Shown here piece by piece: positions 63,619-64,000 of a stretch of 64,000 nt of DNA. The translations under genes were made by a program, and so were the position numbers. The notes below the pieces were generated by a model that was not told the DNA's origin, made no database searches, and saw only the letters and a program-made list of their open reading frames with translations. Within the stretch, counting starts at the first letter, position 1. Each line of letters begins with the position of its first letter. This DNA comes from Ectobacillus polymachus (GTDB lineage: Bacteria; Bacillota; Bacilli; Bacillales; Bacillaceae_G), in contig NZ_JBLREB010000002.1 of the NCBI RefSeq assembly GCF_048159605.1, positions 186,001 to 250,000 on the forward strand, read 5' to 3'.

Positions 63619-64000
63619 ATTTTGAGAATTTGAACAGCCAAGAAAGAGCAGAGCTTGAACGTAATCTATTTTTTACAACATTGGAGCAGCTGAAAGGCTG
63701 GGCAAGAAGTAACTCTTTGTGGCCCATGACATTCGGCTTAGCTTGTTGTGCCATTGAAATGATGGGTGTTGGTTCCTCCCACTACGATTTGGATCGCTTC
63801 GGTTCATTCTTCCGTACATCTCCGCGTCAATCTGACGTCATGATTGTATCCGGTACCGTTACGAAAAAAATGGCACCACTCTTACGCCGATTATATGACC
63901 AAATGCCAGAGCCAAAATGGGTTATTGCTATGGGTTCTTGTGCAACAGCAGGCGGACCTTACGTGAAATCATATGCTGTAGTAAAGGGTGTAGACCAAAT
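63609..64000 (+). CDS. nuoB: NADH-quinone oxidoreductase subunit B, cut by window end
   Basis: The frame opens at ATG 63609, overlapping nuoA by ten bases, and stays open for 130 codons to the window edge. LACCAIEMMGVGSSHYDLDR carries the adjacent cysteines of cluster N2, and GSCATAGGPY holds the next cysteine. This peripheral-arm subunit passes electrons to quinone. AAGGTGTTG before the ATG, within nuoA, is the ribosome site. Confidence 0.95.
   Translation, partial: MVINFENLNSQERAELERNLFFTTLEQLKGWARSNSLWPMTFGLACCAIEMMGVGSSHYDLDRFGSFFRTSPRQSDVMIVSGTVTKKMAPLLRRLYDQMPEPKWVIAMGSCATAGGPYVKSYAVVKGVDQ

Overview
The window looks like a chromosomal segment of an endospore-forming member of the Bacillaceae (Firmicutes). 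Evidence is the Bacillus backbone gene order, Shine-Dalgarno sites close to AAGGAGG, spo0F and spoIIR, RpoE (delta), and a CTP-type attenuator before pyrG. A type B ribosomal protein L31 at the rpmE position, a fused isobutyryl-CoA mutase, and a nuo operon beyond atp suggest a relative of the B. cereus group or Ectobacillus rather than B. subtilis. That placement is inference.

Layout: (1) 1-3134, minus strand: a membrane PAS-GGDEF protein cut by the window edge and a cardiolipin synthase. (2) 3215-14014: a fatty-acid oxidation operon (fadF, thiolase, hydroxyacyl-CoA dehydrogenase, two acyl-CoA dehydrogenases, TetR regulator, icmF). An 18-bp palindrome fills its promoter spacer. (3) 14194-30325: the conserved backbone rpoE-pyrG-ywjG-spo0F-fbaA-tal-murAB-glpX-rho-rpmE-tdk-prfA-prmC-spoIIR-ywlB-ywlC-mntP. 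(4) 30494-42973: an accessory block inside the backbone. It holds a DoxX protein, a sigma-54 activator with a matching -24/-12 promoter, an aminotransferase/alanine dehydrogenase/aldehyde dehydrogenase/permease set, a hydantoinase A/B pair, and a small membrane protein behind a BirA-like operator. (5) 43315-47189: backbone resumes with ywlE-rpiB-ywlG-glyA-upp. (6) 47826-54995: a complete F1Fo ATP synthase operon. (7) 55050-56925: a tandem array of 114-bp units (38 codons), the least explained element here. (8) 57032-62630: two DUF975 membrane proteins, ornithine aminotransferase and a PAS-GGDEF-EAL protein. (9) 63250 to the end: start of the nuo operon.

How the parts work together: regions 2, 6 and 9 link fatty-acid and branched-chain acyl-CoA oxidation to NADH oxidation and ATP synthesis. 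Region 4 appears to bring in an omega-amino acid, transfer its amino group to pyruvate, recycle alanine through Ald and oxidise the semialdehyde. Several intergenic regions carry hairpins that sequester or display Shine-Dalgarno sequences (before ywlB, before mntP, between the permease and hyuA), and two copies of a structured repeat sit exactly at stop codons. No rRNA, tRNA, CRISPR, insertion sequence or prophage gene was seen.
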